This document shows, piece after piece, positions 8,856 through 18,232 of a stretch of 64,000 nucleotides of DNA (the stretch's first letter is position 1; each line of letters starts with the position of its first letter). The notes beneath the pieces are model-generated. The model did not search any database and was not told the origin of the DNA. It was given only the letters and a program-made list of their open reading frames with translations. The stretch spans positions 347,763 to 411,762 of the forward strand of contig NZ_JACHEF010000003.1 in the NCBI RefSeq assembly GCF_014207355.1, read 5' to 3'. The position numbers were made by a program, and so were the translations under genes. Source of the DNA: Mesorhizobium sangaii (GTDB lineage Bacteria > Pseudomonadota > Alphaproteobacteria > Rhizobiales > Rhizobiaceae).

Positions 8856-9353
8856 ATGACTGAAATACGGCCCAAGACGCCGCCGACCTACGAGCAATTG
8901 AGGACGATGGCCGGGCGGGAGCTTGGCGTGTCTGAGTGGACGACGGTCGACCAGCATCGTATCGACCAGTTCGCCGAATGCACCGGCGACCATCAATGGA
9001 TCCATGTCGACCCCGTGAGGGCGCGACGGCAAAGCCCGTTCCGCACGACGATCGCGCACGGCTACCTGACGCTGTCGATCATCGGCGCGCTGGCGCTCGG
9101 CATGGGTATCGTGCCCGAAAACACCCAGGCTGCCTTCAACTATGGCTTCGACAAGGTGCGCTTCCTGGCTCCGGTCAAGGTCGGCGCGCGCATCAGGCTG
9201 CGGACCACGCTGCTGTCCATGGAGGACAGAGGCCCCGGCCAGTATCTGATGAAGGCGGCCAACACGGTCGAGATCGAAGGCGAGGAGAAGCCGGCGCTCA
9301 CCGCTGAAACGCTGGTCATGCTCTACGAGCGCCGCAAGCGGGCTGGGGGCTGA
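8856..9353 (+). CDS. MaoC family (R)-specific enoyl-CoA hydratase-like protein
   Basis: A 165-residue single hot-dog domain protein of the MaoC/NodN/PhaJ group. The hydratase signature is present: FAECTGDHQWIHVDPVRAR with the catalytic Asp-His pair, followed by TTIAHGYLTLSIIGAL. Proteins of this type add water to trans-2-enoyl-CoAs. An in-frame TTG 24 bases earlier, with GGAGG close by, is an alternative start. It follows the phasin gene in the same direction and converges on the MFS gene. Substrate unknown. Confidence 0.82.
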   Translation: MTEIRPKTPPTYEQLRTMAGRELGVSEWTTVDQHRIDQFAECTGDHQWIHVDPVRARRQSPFRTTIAHGYLTLSIIGALALGMGIVPENTQAAFNYGFDKVRFLAPVKVGARIRLRTTLLSMEDRGPGQYLMKAANTVEIEGEEKPALTAETLVMLYERRKRAGG

Positions 9354-9376
9354 ACGACCGCCAATCAAGTTGCGCC

Positions 9377-10816
9377 TTACGAAACGCTGGCTTCCGCGCG
9401 GCTAGCGGCGCGGGTTGAGAGCAGCGCAAGGGATAGCGCGACCAACGCCAGCGCTGTCGCCGTCTGAAAGGTGACCTGCATTCCCCGGGCGGCAGCCACG
9501 GAACTCAGAATGTCTTGTTCCCCGGCCGATGCGACGGCGAAGACGGCACCCATCAACGATGCGCCGGTGATGAGGCCGAGATTGCGCGACAGGTTGAGCA
9601 GGCCGGAGACGACGCCGCGCTCGCCGGCGCCGACACCGGTCATGATCGCTGCATTGTTGGACGTCTGGAACAGCGCGTAGCCGATGCAGGTGACGGTGAT
9701 CGGCACGACATAGCTGGCAATGCCGAGTTTCGTCATGGCGAGCGACAGCACGAACGTGCCGGTGGCAAGGCTGGCCAAGCCGGCAACCATCATCCTGTGG
9801 GCCCCGAAGCGATCGGTCAGGCGTCCGGCCAGCAGCGCCGACAGGGCCGAGACGAGTGGGCCGGTCGACAGCACGAGGCCGACCCTTGCGGCATCAAGCC
9901 CGAGTCCGCGCGACAGGTAGAACGGGGCAACCACCAGGGTCGCCATCATCACAGTGGCGACGACGAGGCTCATGGCCAGGCTGGCGCTCAGCTGGAGGTC
10001 ACAAAAGCTGGCAAGCTTGATCAAGGGGTTCTTCACTTTCGCCTGCGCGGCGGCGAACAGGGCGATGCCGATGCCGGCAGCTATCAGCAGGCCGAGGTTG
10101 AGTGCGCCGAAATTGCCCCTGCCAAGCGTCATGGCCAGCGCATAGGCGGCCAGCGTCAGGGCCAGCAGGGCGGTGCCAACGGCGTCGAACTTGCCCCGAT
10201 CAGCCTGGGCTGGCTTGCCGCACGCCGGCAAGGCACGATAGGCGAGAGCGAAGGTCAGCACGCCCAGCGGCACGTTGACGAGGAAAATCGCCCGCCAGCC
10301 GAAGCCAGCGATCAGAAGACCGCCGAGCGAGGGCCCAAGTGTCGTGCCGATCGCGGACATGGCGCCGAGCAGGCCCATGGCACTGCCGGTTTTGGACTTG
10401 CTCATCGTTTCGGCGACAAATGCCAGTGTCAGCGCCATCATCAGCGCCGCGCCAAGCCCTTGCACGGCCCGCGCGGCGATCAGCAGCCAGAGTGTCGGCG
10501 CCAGGCCGCAGAGTATGGATGCCAGCGTGAACAGCGCGATGCCGCCAAGCAGCAACGGCCGGCGCCCGAACATGTCGGCCAACCTTCCGGCGCTGACGAT
10601 CAATGTGGTGATAGCGAGCAGATAGGCCAGAACAACCCACTGCACGGACTGGAACGATGCGCCGAATGCCTGCATCAGCGACGGCAGGCCGACGCTGGCA
10701 ATGCTGGTTCCCAGCGACGACAGCAGGGTGGCGAGCGAAAGGCTCACCAGCGCCCAGCGGGCGGATTGGACCTGGGGCGGCGCCGATACGCGCTCATTTT
10801 GCTCTGCGATTGCCAA
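9377..10816 (-). CDS. MFS multidrug-type exporter (DHA2 family)
   Basis: A 479-residue polytopic membrane protein of the major facilitator superfamily, EmrB/QacA-like branch, with about 14 hydrophobic segments. Visible landmarks are GRLADMFGRRPLLLGGIALF (motif A), ARAVQGLGAALMMALTLAFV (motif B) and GPSLGGLLIAGFGWRAIFLV (motif C, antiporters). It probably exports a small hydrophobic compound by proton exchange. It is divergently transcribed from a LysR regulator 131 bases away, the usual arrangement for a regulator controlling its exporter. Substrate not predictable. Confidence 0.88.
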   Translation of the reverse strand: MAIAEQNERVSAPPQVQSARWALVSLSLATLLSSLGTSIASVGLPSLMQAFGASFQSVQWVVLAYLLAITTLIVSAGRLADMFGRRPLLLGGIALFTLASILCGLAPTLWLLIAARAVQGLGAALMMALTLAFVAETMSKSKTGSAMGLLGAMSAIGTTLGPSLGGLLIAGFGWRAIFLVNVPLGVLTFALAYRALPACGKPAQADRGKFDAVGTALLALTLAAYALAMTLGRGNFGALNLGLLIAAGIGIALFAAAQAKVKNPLIKLASFCDLQLSASLAMSLVVATVMMATLVVAPFYLSRGLGLDAARVGLVLSTGPLVSALSALLAGRLTDRFGAHRMMVAGLASLATGTFVLSLAMTKLGIASYVVPITVTCIGYALFQTSNNAAIMTGVGAGERGVVSGLLNLSRNLGLITGASLMGAVFAVASAGEQDILSSVAAARGMQVTFQTATALALVALSLALLSTRAASRAEASVS

Positions 10817-10947
10817 GGCGATCTCCTTTCCATCGGCTCCATAACCGGAGCTATCGGAGACCTAGTCTCTTGGCGGATATGGCGGAAGACGCAGCATTTG
10901 CATGTTATTCATGCACCAAACGCCATATCACGTGCTATGATCCACCG

Positions 10948-11838
10948 ATGGCATCGCCCGATCTCAATTTGCTCGTCGCTCTCGACGTTCTGCTGACCGA
11001 AGGCAGCGTGGCGCGCGCCGCCAATCGTTTTGGTCTCAGCCCCTCGGCGATGAGCCGGACGCTGGCACGGCTGCGCGAGGCGACGGGCGACCCCCTGCTG
11101 GTTCGCGCCGGCCGCGGCTTGGTTCCGACACCGCGCGCGCAGGAGTTGCGGCAGCAGGCTGGTCGCGTCGTCCAGGATGCGGAAGCACTCCTGCGCCCTG
11201 CCACGCTCCTCAACCTTTCGGATCTCGCCAGGACTTTCACGCTGCGCACCAATGAAAGCTTCGTGGAAGAGTTCGCGCCGCGCCTTGTCGCTCGCATCGA
11301 AGCGGAGGCGCCTGGCGTGCGACTCCGTTTCGCACCGAAGTCCGACAAGGATGTCACGCCGCTGCGCGGGGCGGCGGTTGACCTGGAAATCGGCGTCGCC
11401 GGTGAAACCGGACCCGAGATGCGCATTCAGGCTCTGTTTCGCGACCGCTTCATCGGCGCCGTGCGCGCTGGCCATCCCTTGAGCGGGGGCGTCGTGACGC
11501 CCGAGCGCTACGCGGCCGGCCGCCACATCAGTGTTTCGCGGCGTGGCCGCGAGAAAGGGCCGATCGATGAAGCCCTGGAGCGGCTTGGACTCCAGCGGAC
11601 TGTCGTGTGCATGGTTTCCGGCTTCTCGGCCACGCTTGCCATGGCGCGCGCATCCGACCTGATCGCCAGCGTGCCTGCGCGTCACACGGAAGGCGCGCGC
11701 GCCGGCATGCACAGCTTTCCGCTGCCGGTCGCCACCGTCGAGGTCACCATCTCCATGCTCTGGCATCCGCGTCTCGATGCCGATCCGGCGCAGCGATGGT
11801 TGCGCGAGTGTGTGCGGGAGGTCTGTGCGGCTCGCTGA
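10948..11838 (+). CDS. LysR family transcriptional regulator
   Basis: A 296-residue LysR-type regulator. The N-terminal winged helix is clear: LNLLVALDVLLTEGSVARAA and NRFGLSPSAMSRTLARLREA, followed by DPLLVRAGRGLVPTPRA, then an effector-binding domain with the NodD/LeuO-like pattern. The ATG at 10948 gives the family-typical length; the open frame extends about 290 bases upstream but without family similarity. It is divergent from the MFS exporter gene and likely controls it; the inducer is unknown. Confidence 0.88.
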   Translation: MASPDLNLLVALDVLLTEGSVARAANRFGLSPSAMSRTLARLREATGDPLLVRAGRGLVPTPRAQELRQQAGRVVQDAEALLRPATLLNLSDLARTFTLRTNESFVEEFAPRLVARIEAEAPGVRLRFAPKSDKDVTPLRGAAVDLEIGVAGETGPEMRIQALFRDRFIGAVRAGHPLSGGVVTPERYAAGRHISVSRRGREKGPIDEALERLGLQRTVVCMVSGFSATLAMARASDLIASVPARHTEGARAGMHSFPLPVATVEVTISMLWHPRLDADPAQRWLRECVREVCAAR

Positions 11839-11851
11839 CCACCTCGCAACA

Positions 11852-13255
11852 TCAACGCGCCGTTGCCGCCTCAAGCATCTTGAAAATCCGCTCGTCGGCG
11901 CACTGAGCAACGTTGAAGCGCAGGAAGCGGCTTGCTGTCTGCGACAGGCTGAACGCATTGCCGGGCGCCAGCACGATGTTGTCGGTGAGTGCGCGGCGGG
12001 CGACTTCGGCCGCATCCACGCCATCCGGCAGGCTGCACCACAGGAACAGCCCGGCCGGCTGGTCGATCCAGGGCGTGATGCCGATTGCCTTCAGGCGGGT
12101 ACTCGTCTCGCCCATGGCGCGCGAAAGCCGTGCCCGCAGCAGATCCATGTGCTTGCGGTAGCTGCCGTCCTTCAGCAGCGTCAGCACCAGTTCGGCCGCA
12201 AGCCGCCCGCCGCCAAAGGTGGTGGCGATCTTGAGATCGATCAGGCGCTCGATCCAGTCGCGGGGCGCTGCGATGAAGCCGCAGCGAACCGACGCCGACA
12301 GTGTCTTTGAGAAACTGCCGATTTGGACGACCCGGCTCAGGCCATCGAATGCCGCCAGCCTGGGGGCGGGGGCATGTTCGAAATCGGCAAAGATATCGTC
12401 CTCGACGATGGTCAGGTCGGATTGATCGGCGAGCTTGAGCAGCCGGTGGGCGGTGACTGGCGACAGGATCGCGCCGGTCGGATTGTGGATGGCCGAATTG
12501 GTGATGTAGAGGCGAGGCCGGTGTTCGGCCAACGCCTGCGCGAACAGTTCGATATCCGGCCCGGACGGTGTGTAGGGAACGCTGACGACCTTGGCGCGGT
12601 GGGCGCGCAGCAAAGCATGAAAATTGAAAAAGCAGGGGTCGTCGACCAGCACGGTGTCGCCGGGCTCGATCAGGAAGCGGCACAGGAGGTCGATGGCCTG
12701 CGTGCCCGATTCCGTCAGCATGATCTGTTCGGGAGAGGCTTCGATGCCATGTTCGGCCATGCGCCGCGCCAGTAGGTTCCGCAGCGGTGGCAGGCCGAGC
12801 GGCGTGCCGTAGTCGGCGAGCGCGACATCATCTGCACGCGCCACCGTGCGCAGCGCACGGCGCAACGCTGCCTGGGGCATCCACGCGGCCGGCAGCCAGC
12901 CGCAGCCGGGTTTCAGACTGTCATCGCCTGCTTCCAAAGACTGGCGCGAGATCCAGAGCGGATCGACGGCGCGGTCGAGCCGGGGACCGATCTCGGCCAG
13001 AGACAGCGGAGCCAGCGAGCCGGCGGCATAGAAGCCTGAGCCCGGCCGGGAACGGATCGCGCCTTCGGCGGCGAGCCGCTCATAGGCCTCGACCACGGTG
13101 GATTTGGAAACCTGCATGGATTTGGCGAAGGCGCGGATCGACGGCAATCGCGCTCCCGGCGTCAGGCTGCGCGCGGCGATCCGCTGGCGGACAGTCGCCA
13201 TCACGCTCTCGACCAAAGTGACCGCGTCTTCAGTCTCCAGCGCTGCTACCGTCAT
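11852..13255 (-). CDS. MocR-type regulator (GntR wHTH fused to aminotransferase fold)
   Basis: A 467-residue MocR/PdxR-type protein: an N-terminal GntR winged helix (about residues 12-85, GARLPSIRAFAKSMQVSKST) joined to a PLP-dependent class I aminotransferase-like domain. The PLP-binding lysine lies in IGSFSKTLSASVRCGF. Such proteins are regulators of B6, GABA or amino-acid related genes rather than free enzymes. It is divergent from an EamA exporter gene 106 bases away, which is its most likely target. Converges with the LysR gene. Confidence 0.88.
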   Translation of the reverse strand: MTVAALETEDAVTLVESVMATVRQRIAARSLTPGARLPSIRAFAKSMQVSKSTVVEAYERLAAEGAIRSRPGSGFYAAGSLAPLSLAEIGPRLDRAVDPLWISRQSLEAGDDSLKPGCGWLPAAWMPQAALRRALRTVARADDVALADYGTPLGLPPLRNLLARRMAEHGIEASPEQIMLTESGTQAIDLLCRFLIEPGDTVLVDDPCFFNFHALLRAHRAKVVSVPYTPSGPDIELFAQALAEHRPRLYITNSAIHNPTGAILSPVTAHRLLKLADQSDLTIVEDDIFADFEHAPAPRLAAFDGLSRVVQIGSFSKTLSASVRCGFIAAPRDWIERLIDLKIATTFGGGRLAAELVLTLLKDGSYRKHMDLLRARLSRAMGETSTRLKAIGITPWIDQPAGLFLWCSLPDGVDAAEVARRALTDNIVLAPGNAFSLSQTASRFLRFNVAQCADERIFKMLEAATAR

Positions 13256-13361
13256 CTGTACTGCCTATTTGACCATTACAGTTTTGCGAAATTGTACCCT
13301 TTTGTCTCTGGCGACGCCATAGGCGCAGGCCCGATAGAGGGCGAAACAAACGGAGCCTTTG

Positions 13362-14225
13362 ATGGACAAGATGGCGAGCGGCTGGGTGAACGGATTCGTT
13401 GGCGTGCTGATCTTCAGCGGTTCGCTTCCGGCAACGCGCGTCGCCGTGATGGATTTCGATCCAACCTTCGTGACATCAGCCCGCGCGGCGATTGCCGGAC
13501 TGCTTGGTCTCGCGCTGCTGCTGGTGTTCCGCCAAAAGCGCCCGGAGCAGGGGGATCTGCTGTCGCTGGTAATCGTTGCGCTCGGCGTGGTGGTCGGCTT
13601 TCCGTTGCTGACGGCACTGGCGCTCAAGCACGTCACCTCGGCCCACTCCATCATCTTCGTCGGCCTGCTGCCGCTGGCGACGGCGATTTTCGGCGTTCTG
13701 CGCGGCGGTGAACGTCCTCGCCCGGCGTTCTGGCTGTTCTCGTGCGTGGGCAGCGCGCTGGTCGCGGGCTTTGCCCTGATGCAGGGCGTGACCGCCTCGC
13801 CGGTCGGCGATGGTCTGATGCTGGCCGCCATCGTCGTCTGCGGCCTGGGCTATGCCGAGGGTGCCGCGCTGTCGCGCGGGCTCGGCGGCTGGCAAGTGAT
13901 CTGCTGGGCGTTGGTGCTGTCGCTGCCGATCATGCTGGTGCTGACTTTCGCGACGCTGCCACCATCCTTTGCGGCCGTCGGCTCCAACGCCTGGATCGGG
14001 CTCGCCTATGTCTCGCTGTTCAGCATGCTGATCGGGTTCGTGTTCTGGTATCGCGGCCTTGCTCAAGGCGGCATCGCCGCCGTCGGACAGTTGCAGTTGC
14101 TGCAGCCGTTCTTTGGCCTGGCGCTGGCGGCGACGCTGCTGCACGAGCAGGTCAGTTCGCTGATGGTCGTCGTCACGCTCGGCGTGGTGCTATGCGTGTT
14201 CGGGGCGAAGAAATTCGCGAGATAG
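13362..14225 (+). CDS. EamA/DMT family transporter
   Basis: A 287-residue inner-membrane protein with about ten hydrophobic helices in two EamA repeats, typical of drug/metabolite transporters such as amino-acid or metabolite exporters. Repeat landmarks include ALKHVTSAHSIIFVGLLPLA near the end of the first repeat and GGIAAVGQLQLLQPFFGLAL in the second. The ATG at 13362 follows CGGAGC. It is divergent from the MocR-type regulator, so expression probably depends on it. Confidence 0.85.
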   Translation: MDKMASGWVNGFVGVLIFSGSLPATRVAVMDFDPTFVTSARAAIAGLLGLALLLVFRQKRPEQGDLLSLVIVALGVVVGFPLLTALALKHVTSAHSIIFVGLLPLATAIFGVLRGGERPRPAFWLFSCVGSALVAGFALMQGVTASPVGDGLMLAAIVVCGLGYAEGAALSRGLGGWQVICWALVLSLPIMLVLTFATLPPSFAAVGSNAWIGLAYVSLFSMLIGFVFWYRGLAQGGIAAVGQLQLLQPFFGLALAATLLHEQVSSLMVVVTLGVVLCVFGAKKFAR

Positions 14226-14248
14226 TCTCGGGGCGGCGGCTCCTGTCC

Positions 14249-15289
14249 CTAGAACTTCGTCACCACCCCGATGCCGATGCCTTCGAAGCCGCCCATGGCC
14301 ATCAAGGCCGCGGGCGCCTCGTCGAGGCTGATCTTCTTGCCGACCAGAAGTTCGGGCTTGAGCTTGCCGTTGCGGATCATCTCCATCATCGCCTGGTAGC
14401 GATAGGCCTGCATGCCGTGGCTGCCGAGGATTTCCAGCTCGAAGGCGATCACCTTGTCCATCGGCACCTGCGGGCGGGCGTGCTCGCCCAACATCAGGCC
14501 GACCTGCACATGGCGGCCGCGACGGCGAAGGTTGGCAATCGAGTTGAACGAGGTGGTAGGATGGCCGAGCGCGTCCATCGACATGTGCGCGCCGCCATTG
14601 GTGATCTGCTTGACCGCCTTGACCACATTCGGCGTTTTCGACGCGTTGATGGTGGCGACGGCGCCGATCTTCGTGGCGAAATCGAGCTTCTCGTCGGTAA
14701 GGTCGATGGCGATGACATTGGCGCCCATGGCGCTGGCGATCATGATCGCCGACAGACCGACGCCGCCGCAGCCATGCACGGCCACCCATTCGCCCGGCGT
14801 CACCCGACCCTGGTCGACGATGGCGCGAAACGAGGTGACGAAGCGGCAGCCGAGGCTGGCGGCGGTGGCGAATTCCATCTCGTCGGGCAAGCGTACGAGA
14901 TTGGTGTCGGCGTGTTCGATGGCGACATATTCGGCGAACGAGCCCCAGCCAGTGAAGCCGGGCTGCGTCTGATGTTCGCAGACCTGGTGATTGCCCGAGG
15001 TGCATTCGAAGCAATGGCCGCAACCGACGGCGAACGGCACCGTGACGCGCTCGCCGGCCTTCCAGCGGGTCACCTGCTTGCCGGCGGCGACAACGACACC
15101 GGCCAGCTCATGACCCGGCACATGCGGCAGGCGGATGCCGTCGTCGTGACCCATCCAGCCATGCCAGTCGCTGCGGCACAGCCCGGTCGCCTCGACCTTG
15201 ATGACGACGCCATCGGCAGCCGGTTTCGGATCGGGAACGGTCTGGATCGTCGGCGCTTCGCCGAATTTCTCGAAGACGACGGCTTTCAT
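14249..15289 (-). CDS. Zinc-dependent alcohol dehydrogenase (MDR family)
   Basis: A 346-residue medium-chain dehydrogenase. Catalytic zinc ligands C38 and H60-E61 (GLCRSD, PGHE), a full structural-zinc site C90, C93, C96 and C104, and a Rossmann segment HGCGGVGLSA are visible, so the enzyme looks active. It would oxidise an alcohol with NAD(P)+. I chose the ATG at 15289 over a TTG two codons upstream. It converges on the transporter gene and shows no operon partner, so the substrate is open. Confidence 0.87.
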   Translation of the reverse strand: MKAVVFEKFGEAPTIQTVPDPKPAADGVVIKVEATGLCRSDWHGWMGHDDGIRLPHVPGHELAGVVVAAGKQVTRWKAGERVTVPFAVGCGHCFECTSGNHQVCEHQTQPGFTGWGSFAEYVAIEHADTNLVRLPDEMEFATAASLGCRFVTSFRAIVDQGRVTPGEWVAVHGCGGVGLSAIMIASAMGANVIAIDLTDEKLDFATKIGAVATINASKTPNVVKAVKQITNGGAHMSMDALGHPTTSFNSIANLRRRGRHVQVGLMLGEHARPQVPMDKVIAFELEILGSHGMQAYRYQAMMEMIRNGKLKPELLVGKKISLDEAPAALMAMGGFEGIGIGVVTKF

Positions 15290-15392
15290 TGGCAACTCCC
15301 AACCTTCAAACGGCCTGCAGGAAACGATAGCCGATTCCCTGTGCGGTCAAGCGGAAATCGATTCCGCCAAGGCAGGCTACGCGTCGGCGGCC

Positions 15393-16043
15393 TTACTCGG
15401 CATCGATCTGGTTCTGTGGCGCCGCTCTCTGGAAGGCGGGTAGTGCCATGCAGGCGGCGTTGATGCGCGCGATCGTCGGGTAGGGCGTCATGTCGACGCC
15501 GAAGCGGGCATTGCTGGTGACCTGCGCAGCCAGGCAGATGTCGGCCAGGCCCGGCATGTCGCCATGGCAGAATGCTCCGGTCTCGGCCGAGGCAGCCAGG
15601 ATCTTTTCCAGCGGCTGGAAGCCTTCGTTCACCCAGTGGCGGAACCAGTTGGTGATGTCCTGGTCGCCGGCGCTGAACAAAGTGCGCAGCGAAGTCAGCA
15701 CGCGCAGATTGTTCACCGGATGGATGTCGCAGGCGATCATCTGCGCCAGCATCCTGACCCGCGCCCGGCCAGCCGCGTCCTTCGGCAGCAGCGGTGGTTC
15801 TGGGGTGGTCTCGTCGAGGAATTCGATGATCGCCAGCGATTGCGTCAAGAGCGTTCCGTCGTCCAGGATCAGCGCCGGCACCAGACCCTGCGGATTGACC
15901 GCGAGATAGGCGGGCTCCAGATGCTCGCCATGGCGCAGGTGATGCGGGACATAGTCATAGCTCAGCCCCTTCATCTCCAGTGCGATCCGCACCCGATAGG
16001 AGGTGGAGGAGCGATAGTAGTTGTGCAGGACGATGTCGCTCAT
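15393..16043 (-). CDS. maiA: Maleylacetoacetate (or maleylpyruvate) isomerase, zeta-class GST
   Basis: A 216-residue zeta-class glutathione transferase. The active-site motif SSTSYRVRIALEMKGL (residues 12-27) and NPQGLVPALILDDGTLLTQS are diagnostic. It isomerises maleylacetoacetate in tyrosine breakdown or maleylpyruvate in the gentisate pathway. The neighbouring FAA-hydrolase gene lies upstream in the same operon only a few bases away; that partner is short like fumarylpyruvate hydrolases, so either pathway is possible. No ring-cleaving dioxygenase is in the window. Confidence 0.87.
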   Translation of the reverse strand: MSDIVLHNYYRSSTSYRVRIALEMKGLSYDYVPHHLRHGEHLEPAYLAVNPQGLVPALILDDGTLLTQSLAIIEFLDETTPEPPLLPKDAAGRARVRMLAQMIACDIHPVNNLRVLTSLRTLFSAGDQDITNWFRHWVNEGFQPLEKILAASAETGAFCHGDMPGLADICLAAQVTSNARFGVDMTPYPTIARINAACMALPAFQRAAPQNQIDAE

Positions 16044-16047
16044 GCGC

Positions 16048-16743
16048 TCACTTCGGTTGGCCGATGGTGATTTCGATCGTGCCGATGCCGTCGACGCCGC
16101 CAGTCATCGTGTCGCCGGCACGAACCGCGCCGACACCGGCAGGCGTGCCGGTGAAGATCAGGTCGCCGGGTTCCAGTTCCACCGCCTCGCTGCAGATCGA
16201 CACGATATCGGCGATCGGCCAGATCAGCTCGGCGAGGTCGGCGTCCTGCCTGACCTTGCCGTTGACGGCGAGCCAGATGCGGCCCTTTTGCGGATGGCCG
16301 GATTTCGCCGCAGGGATCAGCGGGCCGCAAGGCGCGGAGCGGTCGAACGCCTTCGACCAGTCCCAGGGCCGCGCCGTCTTCTTGGCTTCATCCTGCAGGT
16401 CGCGACGGGTGAGGTCGATGCCGACGCCATAACCCCAGACATGATCTAGGGCCTGCTCACGCGCGATGCGGAAGCCCGACCTGCCGATCGCAGCGACCAG
16501 TTCGATCTCGTGGTGCAGATTGCCGGTCAGGGGCGGGTAGGGGATGGTGGCGCCGGAATCGACCACCGCATCGGCCGGCTTGGTGAAGAAGAAGGGCGGA
16601 TCGCGCTCGTCATTGCCGAATTCGCGGGCATGCGCCGCGTAGTTGCGGCCAACGCAGAAGATGCGGCGCACCGCAAAACGCTCGGGCGAACCTGCAACGG
16701 CCACCGATGATGTCGCGGGCGAGGGTAGGACGAAGGCGGTCAT
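16048..16743 (-). CDS. Fumarylacetoacetate hydrolase family protein
   Basis: A 231-residue FAH-fold hydrolase, close in size to fumarylpyruvate hydrolases and shorter than true fumarylacetoacetases (about 340-420). Metal ligands are visible as HHEIELVAAIG (E79, E81) and D110 in YGVGIDLTRRD; FTGTPAGVGAV is the conserved C-terminal loop. The ATG at 16743 begins the family homology (MTAFVLP); the open frame extends upstream without similarity. The isomerase gene follows after four bases, so the two likely act in sequence on a ring-cleavage product. Confidence 0.85.
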   Translation of the reverse strand: MTAFVLPSPATSSVAVAGSPERFAVRRIFCVGRNYAAHAREFGNDERDPPFFFTKPADAVVDSGATIPYPPLTGNLHHEIELVAAIGRSGFRIAREQALDHVWGYGVGIDLTRRDLQDEAKKTARPWDWSKAFDRSAPCGPLIPAAKSGHPQKGRIWLAVNGKVRQDADLAELIWPIADIVSICSEAVELEPGDLIFTGTPAGVGAVRAGDTMTGGVDGIGTIEITIGQPK

Positions 16744-16907
16744 GTGGGTCTCTGCTTGGTTGCCGGAACATTCGTCCGATTTGGGCGCCCGGGCAAGGCG
16801 AATGGGTCGAGAAGGCGCGGCCGCGCTTTCCGACGGAGATAGCGATGTACTATTTGGCAATAATCTGGCCAAGGTCGCGAGGCTATTCTAATCGCCCCTG
16901 AACCGAA

Positions 16908-17600
16908 ATGAACCCCATGACCGCAATCCACGATCGCGCCCGGTTCCTCATCATCGACGACCATCCGCTGTTTCGCGAGGCGCTGCACAGCGCGGTGCAG
17001 ATGGCCTATCCGGAAGTCGACACGGTGGAGGCGCGCTCGATCAGCGAGGCGCTCGATCTTCTGGCCGGCGCCAAGCCGTTCGATCTGGCGCTGCTCGACC
17101 TCAGCATGCCCGACGTGCACGGCTTCGACGGGCTGCTGCAGCTGCGAACCCGCTATCCGCGCCTGCCGGTGGTCATCGTCTCGGGCTATGAGGAACCGAA
17201 GATCATTTCCGAGGCTCTGTCCTATGGTGCGGCCGGCTTCATTCCGAAATCGGCGCGCAAGAGCGACCTCGCCGCCGCCATACGCTCGGTGATGGAAGGC
17301 GCGATCTATGTGCCGGAAACCTATGAAGCCCGCACGCCCGACGCCGACAGCGTCGACCGCGCCGACATGGTGCAGCGCCTGTCGACGCTGACGCCGCAAC
17401 AATTGCGCGTGCTGCAGATGCTGCGCCAGGGCCTGCTCAACAAGCAGATCGCCTACGAGCTGCAGGTCGGCGAAACCACGGTCAAGGCGCACGTCTCCGA
17501 AATCCTGCGCAAACTCAATGTCTACAGCCGCACGCAAGCGGTGATCGAGGTGTCGAAGCTGGACAATGCGGAGCTGTTCAGGGATCAGGCAGGGTTTTGA
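16908..17600 (+). CDS. LuxR-type response regulator (NarL/FixJ-like)
   Basis: A 230-residue two-component regulator. The receiver domain has the acidic pair D17-D18, phosphoacceptor D64 in LLDLSMPD and the switch lysine in FIPKSARKSD; a LuxR-type HTH (about residues 160-218, TPQQLRVLQMLRQG, VKAHVSEILRKLNV) follows. The likely partner is the hybrid kinase encoded on the other strand 630 bases away. The trio with a FIST protein resembles the pseudomonad ErbR (AgmR), NahK (ErcS') and NosP genes, but the target genes here are unknown. Confidence 0.87.
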   Translation: MNPMTAIHDRARFLIIDDHPLFREALHSAVQMAYPEVDTVEARSISEALDLLAGAKPFDLALLDLSMPDVHGFDGLLQLRTRYPRLPVVIVSGYEEPKIISEALSYGAAGFIPKSARKSDLAAAIRSVMEGAIYVPETYEARTPDADSVDRADMVQRLSTLTPQQLRVLQMLRQGLLNKQIAYELQVGETTVKAHVSEILRKLNVYSRTQAVIEVSKLDNAELFRDQAGF

Positions 17601-17761
17601 GGCGAAGCGGAGCGAGGTGACGCCATAGAACTGTACTATCATTGTCGTTTCTTTGGGCCGGGTGATTTGTCAGGACGAGTGGCGAATATGATGAAAGTGC
17701 ACTGTCACCGCAATTGCCTCGATAAAAAGGGCACTGCCGCCGCAATTCGTATCTTAAATTA

Positions 17762-18129
17762 TTATCTTGAGACTGCGTCAACGCGCGCCAACGTCACTCT
17801 TCTTATTCTATCAACATGAACGTGATACAGAATATGTATCGAATAGTCCGTTCTATCAAATCGGTCCCAAGGGCCATATTCACCCAGAATAGGGTCTCTC
17901 CGTGCCTCGCCGCTTTTTAAAGGCATGCCAAAGACACTCAGCACGTCGTTGAGACTAGATGAAAAAAAACGCCAAAGAGTTTTCGATCAAAATTATCAGA
18001 TTCAATAAATATGGTATTTATTTTTTCATCGCCATCGCAGGTAATAGAAAACTTATTGCGTGCAGAAACGCAATTTATTCGTATTTCTGAAAGATCATCA
18101 TCAACAGTTTTTGAAATTCCAGGATGCAA
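17762..18129 (-). pseudogene. AT-rich small gene split by a frameshift at a homopolymer
   Basis: Two minus-strand reading frames join into one plausible protein. The upstream part (from a TTG at 18129) reads through ARNKFSITCDGDEKINTIFI and NFDRKLFGVF, then stops; the second frame continues LNDVLSVFGMPLKSGEA and EYGPWDRFDRTDYSIHILYH. The switch falls at a run of eight A on the plus strand (17963-17970), and in the second frame the text before the junction reads FFSSSLNDVL, a natural continuation. The stretch is clearly AT-richer than its neighbours, suggesting foreign origin. Function unknown; a sequencing indel in the homopolymer is the main alternative. Confidence 0.55.
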
Positions 18130-18232
18130 ACGGAGGTGACGTCAAGAGAGACGTCGCCGGTTGTCCCAGATAGCTAAGAATCGTACTGGTCATTCCGGTA
18201 CAATACACCCACCGTTCCTTTCGTGGAGAGGG

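Noticed and set aside
9515..10996. A 493-codon plus-strand frame opposite the MFS gene
   Set aside because: Antisense shadow of a 14-helix protein; hydrophilic and without similarity.
18183..18201. Imperfect palindrome GTACTGG...CCGGTAC as an operator
   Set aside because: Short arms with a mismatch, located after the kinase gene's stop, with no promoter context.
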